Assembly: GCA_903855705.1 (NCBI GenBank) | Contig: CAINZT010000196.1 | Location: 1-57,667, forward strand | Direction: 5' to 3' | Source: an uncultured Synechococcus sp. | GTDB taxonomy: Bacteria > Cyanobacteriota > Cyanobacteriia > PCC-6307 > Cyanobiaceae | Length of the DNA: 57,667 nucleotides | Part shown: positions 34,835 through 43,190 of the stretch, piece by piece | How the letters are laid out: each line of letters begins with the position of its first letter | Numbering within the stretch: position 1 is the first letter of the stretch | Notes under the pieces: generated by a model | Seen by the model: the letters and a program-made list of their open reading frames with translations, nothing else | What the model was told of the DNA's origin: nothing | Database searches by the model: none | Made by a program: the position numbers and the translations under genes

Positions 34835-34962
34835 GGTGATTCCACTCCCTAACAGTTCCGAACAAGAATTCAGAGGAGCTTGTTCAAGTTCTGCACCATC
34901 AGCTTGCGGGCTATGGCAGGCATCGGTGGTGCGCCCGACTACAGGCCCGCAAGCCGATGACT
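34808..34962 (-). ncRNA. candidate structured RNA (small RNA or attenuator leader)
   Basis: A minus-strand RNA of about 155 bases can be drawn with three hairpins in a row. The first pairs 34959-34945 with 34911-34897: CATCGGCTTGCGGGC against GCCCGCAAGCTGATG, 15 pairs with one G-T. The second pairs GAACAAG with CTTGTTC (34885-34860) inside a longer imperfect stem closed by CAG/CTG (34893, 34854). The third is the intrinsic terminator. There is no convincing ORF across it on either strand. I cannot match it to 6S, tmRNA, SRP or RNase P RNA. It could be a free small RNA or a premature-termination leader for the rhodanese-metY-metX genes. Confidence 0.55.
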
Positions 34963-35046
34963 ACATCGTGGCTAAACCGGCTCGCACGTGTTCCTGGCGT
35001 TACATGCCATTGAGCCACCAACGATAGGCTGAGACCAAATGAAGTG

Positions 35047-35502
35047 ATGGCGATGGGCTACGACCATTCCTGTTTTGATGAGCAAGGCGGTCAGGCCCCT
35101 AGCCAGCCCACCCGACTGGACTCGGTGACCAATCCGCTCACCCAGGACGTTGACAGCGAAGCTGGCGGACTGGCCAAGGTGCACAGCCTGATGCCCCTAG
35201 AAGCTAGGCGCCTGATTTGGGAGGGGGCGTTGGTGCTTGTTCTCGCGCCAGAAGCCAAGCAGCACCTAGAACTGGGCGCGCCTATCGGCCGGCGCGTTGA
35301 GATTTGCCTGAATCGCCCTTGGGGTCGGGAGCTCAAGCGACTGGTCAACGACCCAGCTTTGCCGATCATCTGCTGCGAAGATGACCCCAAAAACCAGCGC
35401 CGCATCACCGGAAAATTACAGAAGTTGGGCTTCCAACATATTTTCACGGTTCAGCCCCATCCGATCACCGGAGTGAGTAATAACGACTCAATAAACCAGT
35501 GA
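35047..35502 (+). CDS. unknown protein, 151 aa
   Basis: A 151-residue protein I do not recognise. The first ~60 residues look disordered. The rest reads as a folded alpha/beta domain: ALVLVLAPEAKQHLELGAPIG, then PALPIICCEDDPKNQRRITGKLQKLGFQHIFTV, where CCED followed by a helix and the GFQHIFTV strand is reminiscent of a rhodanese C-terminal half, although the CxxGxR loop is absent. The start is ATG 35047 just after GTG 35044. It is divergent from the structured RNA and may share its promoter region at about 34965-35045. Confidence 0.6.
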   Translation: MAMGYDHSCFDEQGGQAPSQPTRLDSVTNPLTQDVDSEAGGLAKVHSLMPLEARRLIWEGALVLVLAPEAKQHLELGAPIGRRVEICLNRPWGRELKRLVNDPALPIICCEDDPKNQRRITGKLQKLGFQHIFTVQPHPITGVSNNDSINQ

Positions 35503-35632
35503 ATTTAAGCTTGGTATCGATTGCCCATATCATTGACATCGAAGGTACCTAAAACCCCGATCCCTTTGGGCGATCGCTCTTGATTTGGTTGCTCCATAGT
35601 GTGCAATGAGCTAGTGCCTAGGCGACGCACCC

Positions 35633-36439
35633 TCAAACCAGGGCCTGTCCTAACGCTGGTTCAGGGATGTGGTGGGCCACCAGTTCACCGGAACGGAGCA
35701 GCAGGGCTTCGCCGTTTAGAAGCGGCAGCCACTGCTCGTTGGTGGTGAGGGGTTGGGTGCTCACAATCGTCACCACATCGCGATCCGTGGTCACCTGGGA
35801 GAAATCGACAGTGAGATCCTCATCGGCCAGGGTGGCGGTGGTGAAGGGGGCCCGCCGGGTGAGGCGATGCAATTTTGTGGTGGCATAGGCAAACAACCAA
35901 GCGCCATTGCTGATCAGGCAATTGAAGATGCCCATGGCCGCCAGCTGGTTGGCCCTAGCCAGAAGGGCCTCAAACAGGGCGTTGGGATTCTGGGGATCGA
36001 TGCGGTCACGATCTAGACCATTGAGGATCCAGCAAAAGGCTGCCTCACTATCGGTACTGCCGTAGGGCTGAAATACTCCCGCCGGGTCTAGCTGGCCCTT
36101 GATGTCGCCATTATGGGCAAACACCCATTCCTGACCTTGCCATTGGCGGTGAAACGGATGGCAATTCTCAATGGCAATTACCCCCTGGGTGGCCTTGCGG
36201 ATATGGGCAATGGAACAATGGGCCTTGAGGGCAAGATCAGCCACCTCGGCCGCCACTTTAGAAAAGGCCGCCGGAGTTTCTTCCCGGTAGATGGTGACTC
36301 CCTGGCCAGCTGGATCAAAACTGGCTAGCCCCCAGCCATCGCCATGTTCACCGGTAGCTCCTCCGCGGCGGGCCAGGCCGCGGAAGGAAAAGGTCATATC
36401 GGTGGGGGTATTGGCACTGAGGGCCAGCAATTCACACAT
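35633..36439 (-). CDS. class II glutamine amidotransferase
   Basis: A 268-residue stand-alone Ntn-type glutaminase domain, similar to YafJ/EgtC. The catalytic cysteine is residue 2 (MCELLALSANTP), so initiator Met removal would expose it; this fixes the start at ATG 36439. Further motifs are RRGGATGEHGDGWGLASF, AHIRKATQG, FAHNGDIKGQ and YGSTDSEAAFCWIL, all typical of this amidotransferase fold. The acceptor of the released ammonia is unknown, and the gene does not lie with ergothioneine (egt) genes here. It lies downstream of sbpA on the same strand behind a terminator. Confidence 0.9.
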   Translation of the reverse strand: MCELLALSANTPTDMTFSFRGLARRGGATGEHGDGWGLASFDPAGQGVTIYREETPAAFSKVAAEVADLALKAHCSIAHIRKATQGVIAIENCHPFHRQWQGQEWVFAHNGDIKGQLDPAGVFQPYGSTDSEAAFCWILNGLDRDRIDPQNPNALFEALLARANQLAAMGIFNCLISNGAWLFAYATTKLHRLTRRAPFTTATLADEDLTVDFSQVTTDRDVVTIVSTQPLTTNEQWLPLLNGEALLLRSGELVAHHIPEPALGQALV

Positions 36440-36587
36440 GCTTGCAATGAATACGTGATCTAGCCCATTCAGTTCAGGTCGGCGAGATGGGTTGCCAGGG
36501 CAGGGCCTTCTAATCACTTTACAGGGAGCAGCTTTGCCAAGCTGGTCAGGGTGTACAAACTCAATAGGTCTGCTGGCCTGGGTCAAT

Positions 36588-36615
36588 AAAAAGCCCCAAC
36601 CGCTCGGGCCGGGGC
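36588..36615 (-). terminator. intrinsic terminator of sbpA
   Basis: On the minus strand GCCCC (with GGCCCGAGCGGTT between) GGGGC followed by TTTTT, 64 bases after the sbpA stop. The T-run gives the direction. Confidence 0.7.
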
Positions 36616-36678
36616 AGGGGGGTGGTGTGGTGAACCCCAGGCTCAGAACCCCACTGGGGTCCTGGCCGTGGGACCAGA

Positions 36679-37740
36679 TCAGCGGCTCTTGCTGAAGATT
36701 TGATCCCAGAGGCCACCCTTACCAAAGAACTTCTTGTTGACATTGGCCCAGCCGCCAAAGTCGGCCACCGTGAAGGTTTTCACCTGTTGGAATTTGCCCT
36801 TGGCAAAGGTCTTGCCTTCGGCGGTCACAGGCCGGAAGCCATTGTCCACAAAGGCTTTCTGGGCTACGGGGGTGTAGAGGTACTTGGCAAAGGCTTCTGC
36901 CACCTTGCGGGTACCGTGCTTGTCAACGTTTTTGTCGACGACAGCAATAGGACCCTCGATCAAGATGTTGGGGGTGGGCAGCTTGTAAGGCACGGTCCAC
37001 TCGCCTGTTCTACGGGCCAGGATCGCCTCGTTTTCATAGTTGAGCAGCACATCGCCCTTGTGGCGCTTCACGAAGGTGTCGGTGGCTTCCCGGGCATCCT
37101 TAGGCAGCACATCGACATTTTTGTAAACTGTTGTGACGTATTTGCGGGCGTCAGCATCGCTGCCACCGTCCTGGGTCACCGAGCCATAGAGGCCAAGGAA
37201 GTTCCAGCGGGCACCACCAGAAGTCTTGGGATTACCGGTCACGACGTCGACCTCCTTGTTGTCCAGGTCTTTCCACGTGGTGATGTGCTTGGGGTTGCCT
37301 GGCCGCACAAAGAAGGCCACCACCGAATTGGTGATGATCGAATTGTTGGGGTTCTTACGTTCCCAACCAGGCTGGATCAGGCCCGCCTCTTGGATCTTGA
37401 GCACGTCACCACTGAGGGCGACGCTAACCACATCGGCTTCCAATCCATCAATCACGGCACGGGTCTGGGAGCCGGAGCCGCCGTAACTGGATTTGATCTG
37501 GATGCTCTGTCCAGTCTTCTTCTTCCAGTCGGCTTCGAACAGGGGAATGATCTGGTCGTAGGCAGCCTTGGTGACGGCGTAGCTGACCAGCAGGATCGTT
37601 TGCGGAGCAGCGGCTGGCCCCTTCTTAGCGGCTGCTAGAGCGGCTGGGCTGCCTAGGCCACCCAGGCTGAGCGAAGCTAGGGCCGAGAGGGCGACACCGG
37701 CCCCCAGGCGGCGGGACAGGGGGGAAGGGAGGTAAACCAC
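36679..37740 (-). CDS. sbpA: sulfate ABC transporter, substrate-binding protein
   Basis: Periplasmic sulfate/thiosulfate receptor, 353 residues. The signal peptide (GAGVALSALASLSLGGLGS...AALA) ends near AALA/AAKK. The mature protein has LLVSYAVTKAAYDQIIPLF, IKSSYGGSGSQTRAVIDGL, WERKNPNNSIITNSVVAFFV, GNPKTSGGARWNFLGLYG and VLLNYENEAILA, all specific for the SbpA/CysP group. It diverges from the Rrf2 regulator gene (143 bases) and belongs with cysA, cysT and cysW downstream in the window. Confidence 0.96.
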   Translation of the reverse strand: MVYLPSPLSRRLGAGVALSALASLSLGGLGSPAALAAAKKGPAAAPQTILLVSYAVTKAAYDQIIPLFEADWKKKTGQSIQIKSSYGGSGSQTRAVIDGLEADVVSVALSGDVLKIQEAGLIQPGWERKNPNNSIITNSVVAFFVRPGNPKHITTWKDLDNKEVDVVTGNPKTSGGARWNFLGLYGSVTQDGGSDADARKYVTTVYKNVDVLPKDAREATDTFVKRHKGDVLLNYENEAILARRTGEWTVPYKLPTPNILIEGPIAVVDKNVDKHGTRKVAEAFAKYLYTPVAQKAFVDNGFRPVTAEGKTFAKGKFQQVKTFTVADFGGWANVNKKFFGKGGLWDQIFSKSR

Positions 37741-37883
37741 TTAAAGCCGATGCAACACGAGTGGAATTAAAGCAGATGGGCTGGCCAGGGCTGTGGCCGT
37801 CGTCACAGTTGCAGATCTGGCGGCCTTTCGAGGCGGGAGTCCTGCTGCCACAATCCGAATAGTCCCCTGCTCTTTGCTTCGCC

Positions 37884-38312
37884 GTGGCCTTCAGTTCCAA
37901 GACGGAGTACGGACTGGTGGCCCTGATTGAGCTTGCCAGCATTTATTCCAGTGGGGGCGTGCTGCAAGTAGCCGAGATCGCCGCCCGCCAGGGGATCCCT
38001 GACCGCTATCTAGAACAGATGCTCACCAGCCTGCGCCGCGGCGGCATCCTGCGCAGTATCCGCGGTCCCCGTGGGGGGTATCAGCTGGTTCGCCCACCGG
38101 CAGAGGTAGCCGTAGCCGAAGTGGTGCTGTGTCTGGATGGGGATCCGGCCAGCCGGGATGGAGCCCCGGAAACGCCCGAATACCAGGTGCTGCAGTCGCT
38201 GGCGAGCCAGCTGGAGCAGGCCCGACTCAAGGTGGTGCGGGCCACCAGCCTGCAAGACCTTCTGGATCGTCGCGATGGCCTGCTGCAGGCCCAGAGCATG
38301 TACTTCATCTGA
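37884..38312 (+). CDS. Rrf2 family transcriptional regulator
   Basis: A 142-residue winged-helix regulator. It starts FSSKTEYGLVALIELASIYS, with the HTH at about residues 27-55 (VAEIAARQGIPDRYLEQMLTSLRRGGIL) and the wing SIRGPRGGYQLVRP, the Rrf2 signature. Only one cysteine is present (VVLCLDGD), so it cannot bind an Fe-S cluster through a three-Cys set like IscR; CymR-like regulators of sulfur metabolism also lack the cluster. Position, divergent from sbpA and next to a Crp regulator, suggests control of sulfate uptake, by analogy with CymR; this is inference. Start is GTG 37884. Confidence 0.9.
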   Translation: MAFSSKTEYGLVALIELASIYSSGGVLQVAEIAARQGIPDRYLEQMLTSLRRGGILRSIRGPRGGYQLVRPPAEVAVAEVVLCLDGDPASRDGAPETPEYQVLQSLASQLEQARLKVVRATSLQDLLDRRDGLLQAQSMYFI

Positions 38313-38463
38313 GTCCGGGGACATTTCCCGCATGCCCGAGTGGGTATGCGTGCTATGGTTTTGGCATCCCTGGGAGAAGCCGATGGGTTGTTGTCGCCGA
38401 ATGCTCCTGGCCGGTTGATGCCGGCCTCGCCTAACGCCATGACCGTTCCTTTGCCTTCTCGCC

Positions 38464-39048
38464 ATGACTTTTGCTCAAGCCCCGGCTCTTGCCCATCCAC
38501 CGCTCCGCCTAACGCTTCTGCCCAATGACGTTCTGCCGGAACGGCTGAACTGGCGGATCCAGGAGGGCTACATACGCACAGCAGCTTGGGACGAAGATGG
38601 CGACACCATCACCCTGGGGGTTTGGGGTCCTGGGGATTGGATCACCTCGGCCTACTCCGCCCTGCGCCCTGTAGAAATTCAGTGCCTCACCACCGTCGTG
38701 GTGGAGCAGTTCAGCCCCGGAGCCGCCGACATCGAGCAGTTGCTTCTGCGGCAGATTCAGAACCTCGAAGAAATCTTTCAGATCAACCGCATCCGTGCCG
38801 CTTACCAACGACTACTGGGTCTTCTTGCCTGGATTGGTCGCCGCTTTGGCCAGGTGAGCACCCGGGGTTATCGCCTCTCCCTTAAGGACATGAATCTCAC
38901 CCATAAAGCTCTCGCCGATATCTGCGGCCTGACCCGGGTGACGGTTACAAAAATGCTGAACCGCTACAAGAGTGATGGGGTTCTGCAACAGGTTAGCAAA
39001 GATGACCTCTTCATTCCATCAATCGCGCTCACGCCCGTTGCCGCCTAA
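38464..39048 (+). CDS. Crp/Fnr family regulator, CysR-like
   Basis: A 194-residue regulator. Residues 10-90 form a short, degenerate cNMP-type sensor domain (YIRTAAWDEDGDTITLGVWGPGDWI). The DNA-binding HTH is at about residues 142-172 (LTHKALADICGLTRVTVTKM), matching the Crp/Fnr recognition helix. In Synechococcus elongatus the CysR regulator of sulfate starvation is also a Crp-family protein located among the sulfate transport genes, so a CysR role is a reasonable inference. The start ATG 38464 follows a long plus-strand gap without other starts. Confidence 0.88.
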   Translation: MTFAQAPALAHPPLRLTLLPNDVLPERLNWRIQEGYIRTAAWDEDGDTITLGVWGPGDWITSAYSALRPVEIQCLTTVVVEQFSPGAADIEQLLLRQIQNLEEIFQINRIRAAYQRLLGLLAWIGRRFGQVSTRGYRLSLKDMNLTHKALADICGLTRVTVTKMLNRYKSDGVLQQVSKDDLFIPSIALTPVAA

Positions 39049-39169
39049 GCCATTGGCCAGGCCGCTTACACCTCTGACAGGGACTGGCAGCCGGCCAACA
39101 CCCCTTGGCATCCCTAGATCCATACGCAATTGCTTTAACTAAACAAACACCCCTTACAAAAGCACCACC

Positions 39170-39382
39170 ATGGCGATTCCAGCAGCCAAGAGTATTAGGA
39201 GCGGCCCACCCCTTGGCCAGCAGCTCTACACCATCAAGTTTAAAAATGGCCAGGTTCTCAAACATCAGGACCCGTTTGCCTTAAGCCAGTTCCGATCCGA
39301 CGGCAGGCTGGCTGCCGTTCTCCGCGAGGCAACCCACGGCGTCAGTAAACGACTGCCAGGCGAAGAGAGTAGCGGGCCCTGA
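39170..39382 (+). CDS. small unknown protein, 70 aa
   Basis: Short ORF between the Crp regulator and cysA, starting MAIPAAKSIRSGPPLGQQLY and containing TIKFKNGQVLKHQDPFALSQF. The beta-strand pattern of KFKNGQVL followed by a polar helix looks protein-like, and it sits in a compact cluster. I do not recognise it. It has no signal peptide or membrane segment. Moderate to low confidence that it is expressed. Confidence 0.4.
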   Translation: MAIPAAKSIRSGPPLGQQLYTIKFKNGQVLKHQDPFALSQFRSDGRLAAVLREATHGVSKRLPGEESSGP

Positions 39383-39509
39383 GCCATGCCGACCATGTGC
39401 GGAGAGCCGATGAGTTTGGTCGTAATGCCACTTTCATCGTCTTTTTATTGGTGAACTTTGCCCAGGAAGGCGTACTCCCACGAGGGAGCTCTAGTGCAGC
39501 ACCAGGTGC

Positions 39510-40553
39510 CTAAATCATGTAATCCGCTTCGAAGCTACGTACCTGGCGGCTAACGATATGCAAGCCATCCCCCGGCTTGATCGCCTGGTAATCGATCTGC
39601 TCCCGGGGAAACTGGGCCATCAGCACCTCTCCATCAGCAAGCACCAATTCAGCTTGGAGATCCCGGCCCATGTGGCGCAGGCGCCGCAGCTGGGCCGGCA
39701 CGCTGCCCTCCTGGGGCGTGGTGTAAACCTGCACATCGTGGGGCCGAATGAACACGGGTTCGGCTTCGCCCTGGGCCTCTCGTGGGAGGCCTGGTGCGGC
39801 CTGGCCTGGGTCCTGGGCCAATAGGGCGGCGCGGGGGACCACATTGACGGCGCCAACGAAGCTCATCACAAACGGGGTAGCCGGCTGGTCGTAGATCTCG
39901 GCCGGGCTACCGATCTGCTCAATGCGGCCTTCATTCATGACCACAATCCGATCGGCCACCTCCATTGCCTCTTCCTGGTCGTGGGTCACGATCACGGTGG
40001 TGACGTGCATTTCATCGTGGAGATTGCGCAGCCAGGCGCGCAGCTCCTTGCGCACCTTGGCATCAAGGGCGCTGAAGGGTTCATCCAGCAGCAACACCCG
40101 CGGCTGAACGGCCAAGGCCCGGGCCAGGGCCACCCGCTGGCGCTGGCCACCGGAGAGCTGGGAGGGGAAGCGGTTGCCATAGCCCTTGAGCTGCACCAAA
40201 TCAAGCAACTCATCGACGCGTCGCTTGATGGCATCCCGTTTCCAGCGGCGCAGCTCTAGGCCGAAGGCCACGTTCTGGCGCACCGTACGGTGCTTAAACA
40301 GGGCGAAGTGCTGGAAAACAAAGCCCACCTGGCGGTCTTGAACGGAGCGCTCGGTGGCCTCTTCGCCCGTGATCCAGATGCGGCCAGTGTCGCGGCTCTC
40401 AAGGCCGGCGATCAGACGCAGCAGGGTGCTCTTGCCAGAGCCAGAGGGCCCTAGCAGGGCCACGAGCGAGCCGGTCTCCACATCGAGGCTGACGTCGTCT
40501 ACGGCCTTGAACTCACCAAAATGCTTGCTGACGCGCTCAACCCGGATGCCCAT
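39510..40553 (-). CDS. cysA: sulfate ABC transporter ATP-binding protein CysA
   Basis: ATPase of the sulfate/thiosulfate importer, 347 residues. Walker A is [21 protein letters not shown] loop [12 protein letters not shown], signature [15 protein letters not shown], Walker [16 protein letters not shown] with the CysA-typical [10 protein letters not shown], and the H loop [18 protein letters not shown]-terminal TOBE-like regulatory domain runs from about residue 240 ([17 protein letters not shown]). It lies on the minus strand facing cysT and cysW, so it is transcribed apart from them. Confidence 0.95.
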   Translation of the reverse strand: MGIRVERVSKHFGEFKAVDDVSLDVETGSLVALLGPSGSGKSTLLRLIAGLESRDTGRIWITGEEATERSVQDRQVGFVFQHFALFKHRTVRQNVAFGLELRRWKRDAIKRRVDELLDLVQLKGYGNRFPSQLSGGQRQRVALARALAVQPRVLLLDEPFSALDAKVRKELRAWLRNLHDEMHVTTVIVTHDQEEAMEVADRIVVMNEGRIEQIGSPAEIYDQPATPFVMSFVGAVNVVPRAALLAQDPGQAAPGLPREAQGEAEPVFIRPHDVQVYTTPQEGSVPAQLRRLRHMGRDLQAELVLADGEVLMAQFPREQIDYQAIKPGDGLHIVSRQVRSFEADYMI

Positions 40554-40709
40554 GGCTGCTGTTCGTTTGGCCCAGTGTGATCAATCATTGCTGATTGCTG
40601 CCCGGCCGGCCAAAGCCTGACCCAAGCTATTGCCACCTTACCCGAGTGAGTAAACGGTGCTTTACCGGTCTGCGGGTGATACGTTGCTTGGGTTGGCGAT
40701 TCCGACCCA

Positions 40710-41573
40710 ATGGCACCCGCCTGGCTCCGCTCTGGAAAACTGCCGCAGCTGAAGCTACCCAGCTGGCCTTGGCGGATCACCTGGCTCTACTTGGGCTTCG
40801 TGCTCTTTCTCCCCCTAGGGGCGATCAGCCTGCGGGCGGCTGGGGTGGGGCCCACTGGCTTCTGGGAGCTGGCCACGACGCCTGAGGCGATAGCCACTTA
40901 CAAACTTAGTTTCGGCCTAGCCTTGCTTGCCAGCTTGATCAACGGCCTGTTTGGCCTGGTGATCGCCTGGGCCCTGGTTCGGAGCCGCTTTCCCGGCCAA
41001 CGCCTGCTGGATTCGTTGATTGACCTTCCCTTTGCCCTGCCGACTGCCGTGGCGGGGCTTGCCCTGGCGGCGGTCTACAGCAGTGAGAACGGCTGGCTCG
41101 GGGAACCCCTCTATCGATTATTTGGCATCAAGGTTGCCTTCAGCGCCGTTGGAGTTGGAGTAGCGATGGTGTTTATCTCCCTACCCTTTGTAGTTCGCAC
41201 CGTGGAACCGGTACTGCGATCCCTAGAGAAGGAACAGGAAGAGGCCTCCTGGTGCCTGGGGGCCTCCCAAGTGCAGACCTTTATTCGGGTGGTGTTGCCC
41301 CAGCTGTTGCCAGCCATTCTGGGCGGGGTCGCCCAGGGTTTCAGCCGGGCCGTGGGCGAATACGGTTCTGTGGTGATGATTTCAAGCAACATCCCTTTTG
41401 TTGACCTGATTACGCCGACTTTAATCATTCAAAAGCTCGAGGAATATGACATCGACGGCGCTACGGTGATTGGCTCTGTGATGTTGCTCTTTGCCCTGGT
41501 CAGCCTGCTGGTGATCAACCTGATACAGGTGTGGGGTCAGCGCTATCAAGCCACCAGTTCAGGTGTGGGATAA
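40710..41573 (+). CDS. cysT: sulfate ABC transporter permease CysT
   Basis: One of two permeases of the sulfate importer, 287 residues. It has GLALLASLINGLFGLVIAWAL, LIDLPFALPTAVAGLALAAVY, VFISLPFVVRTVEPVLRSLEK and the EAA loop EEASWCLGASQVQTFIRVVLPQLLPAILGG, then SRAVGEYGSVVMISSNIPF, all specific for CysT/CysU. About six membrane helices. It starts 156 bases from the divergent cysA start and is followed by cysW after 54 bases. Confidence 0.94.
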   Translation: MAPAWLRSGKLPQLKLPSWPWRITWLYLGFVLFLPLGAISLRAAGVGPTGFWELATTPEAIATYKLSFGLALLASLINGLFGLVIAWALVRSRFPGQRLLDSLIDLPFALPTAVAGLALAAVYSSENGWLGEPLYRLFGIKVAFSAVGVGVAMVFISLPFVVRTVEPVLRSLEKEQEEASWCLGASQVQTFIRVVLPQLLPAILGGVAQGFSRAVGEYGSVVMISSNIPFVDLITPTLIIQKLEEYDIDGATVIGSVMLLFALVSLLVINLIQVWGQRYQATSSGVG

Positions 41574-41627
41574 CCGGTAGGCTTCACTAATCGTTCAAGT
41601 CTTCAAACTCACTCCTGTCCTGTCACC

Positions 41628-42536
41628 ATGACCTTCGTTGTTCCTGATCTCGAGATCTATAAGCCGCCTAGCCTGGGCAAGGGAGCCAAGGCACCAAGCC
41701 TACGCTCGAAAGTCTTGGGGGCGATTATCCCCCTAATTGCCTGCCTCTATGTGGGCCTGGTGATCCTCACTCCAGCCTTGAGTGTGGTTGTTCAGGCTTT
41801 TGCGAAAGGCGTGCAGCCATTCCTTGAGAATCTTAGCTCACCCGATCTACTTTCCGCGGTGAAAATGACCCTTCTCACGGCAGCCATTGCCGTGCCAGCC
41901 AACACCATTTTTGGCCTAGCTGCCGCCACCGCAATTGCCCGCAAAAAATTCCGGGGGAAGGCCCTGCTTCTGAGCATCATCGACTTGCCCTTTTCGATTT
42001 CACCGGTGGTTGTTGGACTGATGCTGGTGCTGCTCTACAGCCCCAACCATGGTGTCTTTGGCGGTGTGATCAATAGTTTGGGTTGGAAAATTATCTTCTC
42101 ATGGCCCGGTATTGTTATGGCAACGATCATCGTCACCTTTCCCTTTATGGCTCGGGAAGTGATTCCCTTGCTTGAGGAGGAAGGCTGGGAGCAGGAGGAG
42201 GCCGCCAAAACCTTGGGGGCCAATGACTGGCAGGTGTTCTGGAAGGTGACCCTTCCTTCGGTGCGCTGGGCCGCCCTCTATGGCCTGATATTGACCACAG
42301 CACGGGCCCTCGGTGAATTCGGGGCTGTATCGGTTGTGAGCGGCAATATCCGCGGCGAAACCCAAACGTTGCCACTGTTTGTGGAGGATGCCTACAAGCA
42401 ATATCAAACGGAACTCGCCTTTGGAGCTGCCGCAGTGCTTGGTGGGGTCGCCCTGGTGTCGATGCTATTGAAGTTTGTGGTGGAGCAGCTGCTCGAGCAG
42501 GACAAAAAAGCCCATCAGATCAAGTCAGATGCTTGA
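41628..42536 (+). CDS. cysW: sulfate ABC transporter permease CysW
   Basis: Second sulfate permease, 302 residues. Motifs are LVILTPALSVVVQAFAKG, IIDLPFSISPVVVGLMLVLLY, MATIIVTFPFMAREVIPLLEE, the EAA loop EEAAKTLGANDWQVFWKVTLP and RALGEFGAVSVVSGNIRGET, which separate CysW from CysT. The ~35-residue N-terminal leader before the first helix is longer than usual. With cysT it makes one plus-strand transcript. Confidence 0.94.
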   Translation: MTFVVPDLEIYKPPSLGKGAKAPSLRSKVLGAIIPLIACLYVGLVILTPALSVVVQAFAKGVQPFLENLSSPDLLSAVKMTLLTAAIAVPANTIFGLAAATAIARKKFRGKALLLSIIDLPFSISPVVVGLMLVLLYSPNHGVFGGVINSLGWKIIFSWPGIVMATIIVTFPFMAREVIPLLEEEGWEQEEAAKTLGANDWQVFWKVTLPSVRWAALYGLILTTARALGEFGAVSVVSGNIRGETQTLPLFVEDAYKQYQTELAFGAAAVLGGVALVSMLLKFVVEQLLEQDKKAHQIKSDA

Positions 42537-43190
42537 GTTGAATGACGGGCTGACCCGTTTGCCTGGCGATTCACAGGTCCGGGGCTAAGCAGAAGTTCAT
42601 AATTGAAAGATGCAAAAGGCTGATTCACAGCCATCGGCCATTTTACAATGCCAGTCCTCTGCCATCTTTGGAGGGCTAAGCATCAAAATACTTGCGGTTA
42701 TCGAGCAGCTAGTCTGACCACGCTACTTCACAAAGCAGGAGAAGGCAGTGAGTAATTGCGACAAGCTATTTGGCCACGGAATATACGAACTCAAAACAAT
42801 CCAGCGCTCCTCCAGCATACCTATAAAAGCCTAAGGACCATTAGCCCAGATTCAGGTCTTTCAGGCTAGCCGGGCCCTTAGCTTAAGCACAACAGTGCGC
42901 TTTACTTTAATCCGATAACCCCAAAGTCAATGAGGTCGACTACCGCCCATCGACCAGCAAAAGCCTTAGTTAAACCGCCGCAATGAATTCTTATGGGATG
43001 CGAACCCGTGCGAATCAGCGCAAGCAATTGATAAGCTGACAGCCAGTAGCGACCCATTGACAGTATGCCCCTGAATCCCTCGCAAACATCATTGGGGTAA
43101 GAGGGTATTGCGAGTTCGTTCTTGGCGCATCCGGTTGCGATAGACCCCAAACGCCGAGCCAAGGGGGCTCCGCCTTGGCAGGATTCCGCC
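42537..43190. other. 654-base intergenic region
   Basis: No ORF that I can support. A short ACGGG-CTGA-CCCGT hairpin at 42545-42558 with only TTT after it may be a weak terminator of cysW. The stretch 42590-42900 is AT-richer than its surroundings and includes TATAAA near 42822. Nothing else recognisable. Confidence 0.5.

Noticed and set aside
34835-34962. tRNA, tmRNA or 6S RNA in the structured region
   Set aside because: No T-loop GTTCGA with a matching acceptor stem, no tmRNA tag sequence and no 6S-like central bubble that I could fit; left as an unclassified RNA candidate.
34539-35027. Long plus-strand open frame across the candidate RNA
   Set aside because: The sequence is low in similarity to any protein pattern, overlaps strong hairpins and the terminator, and has no good start; more likely chance openness in GC-rich DNA.
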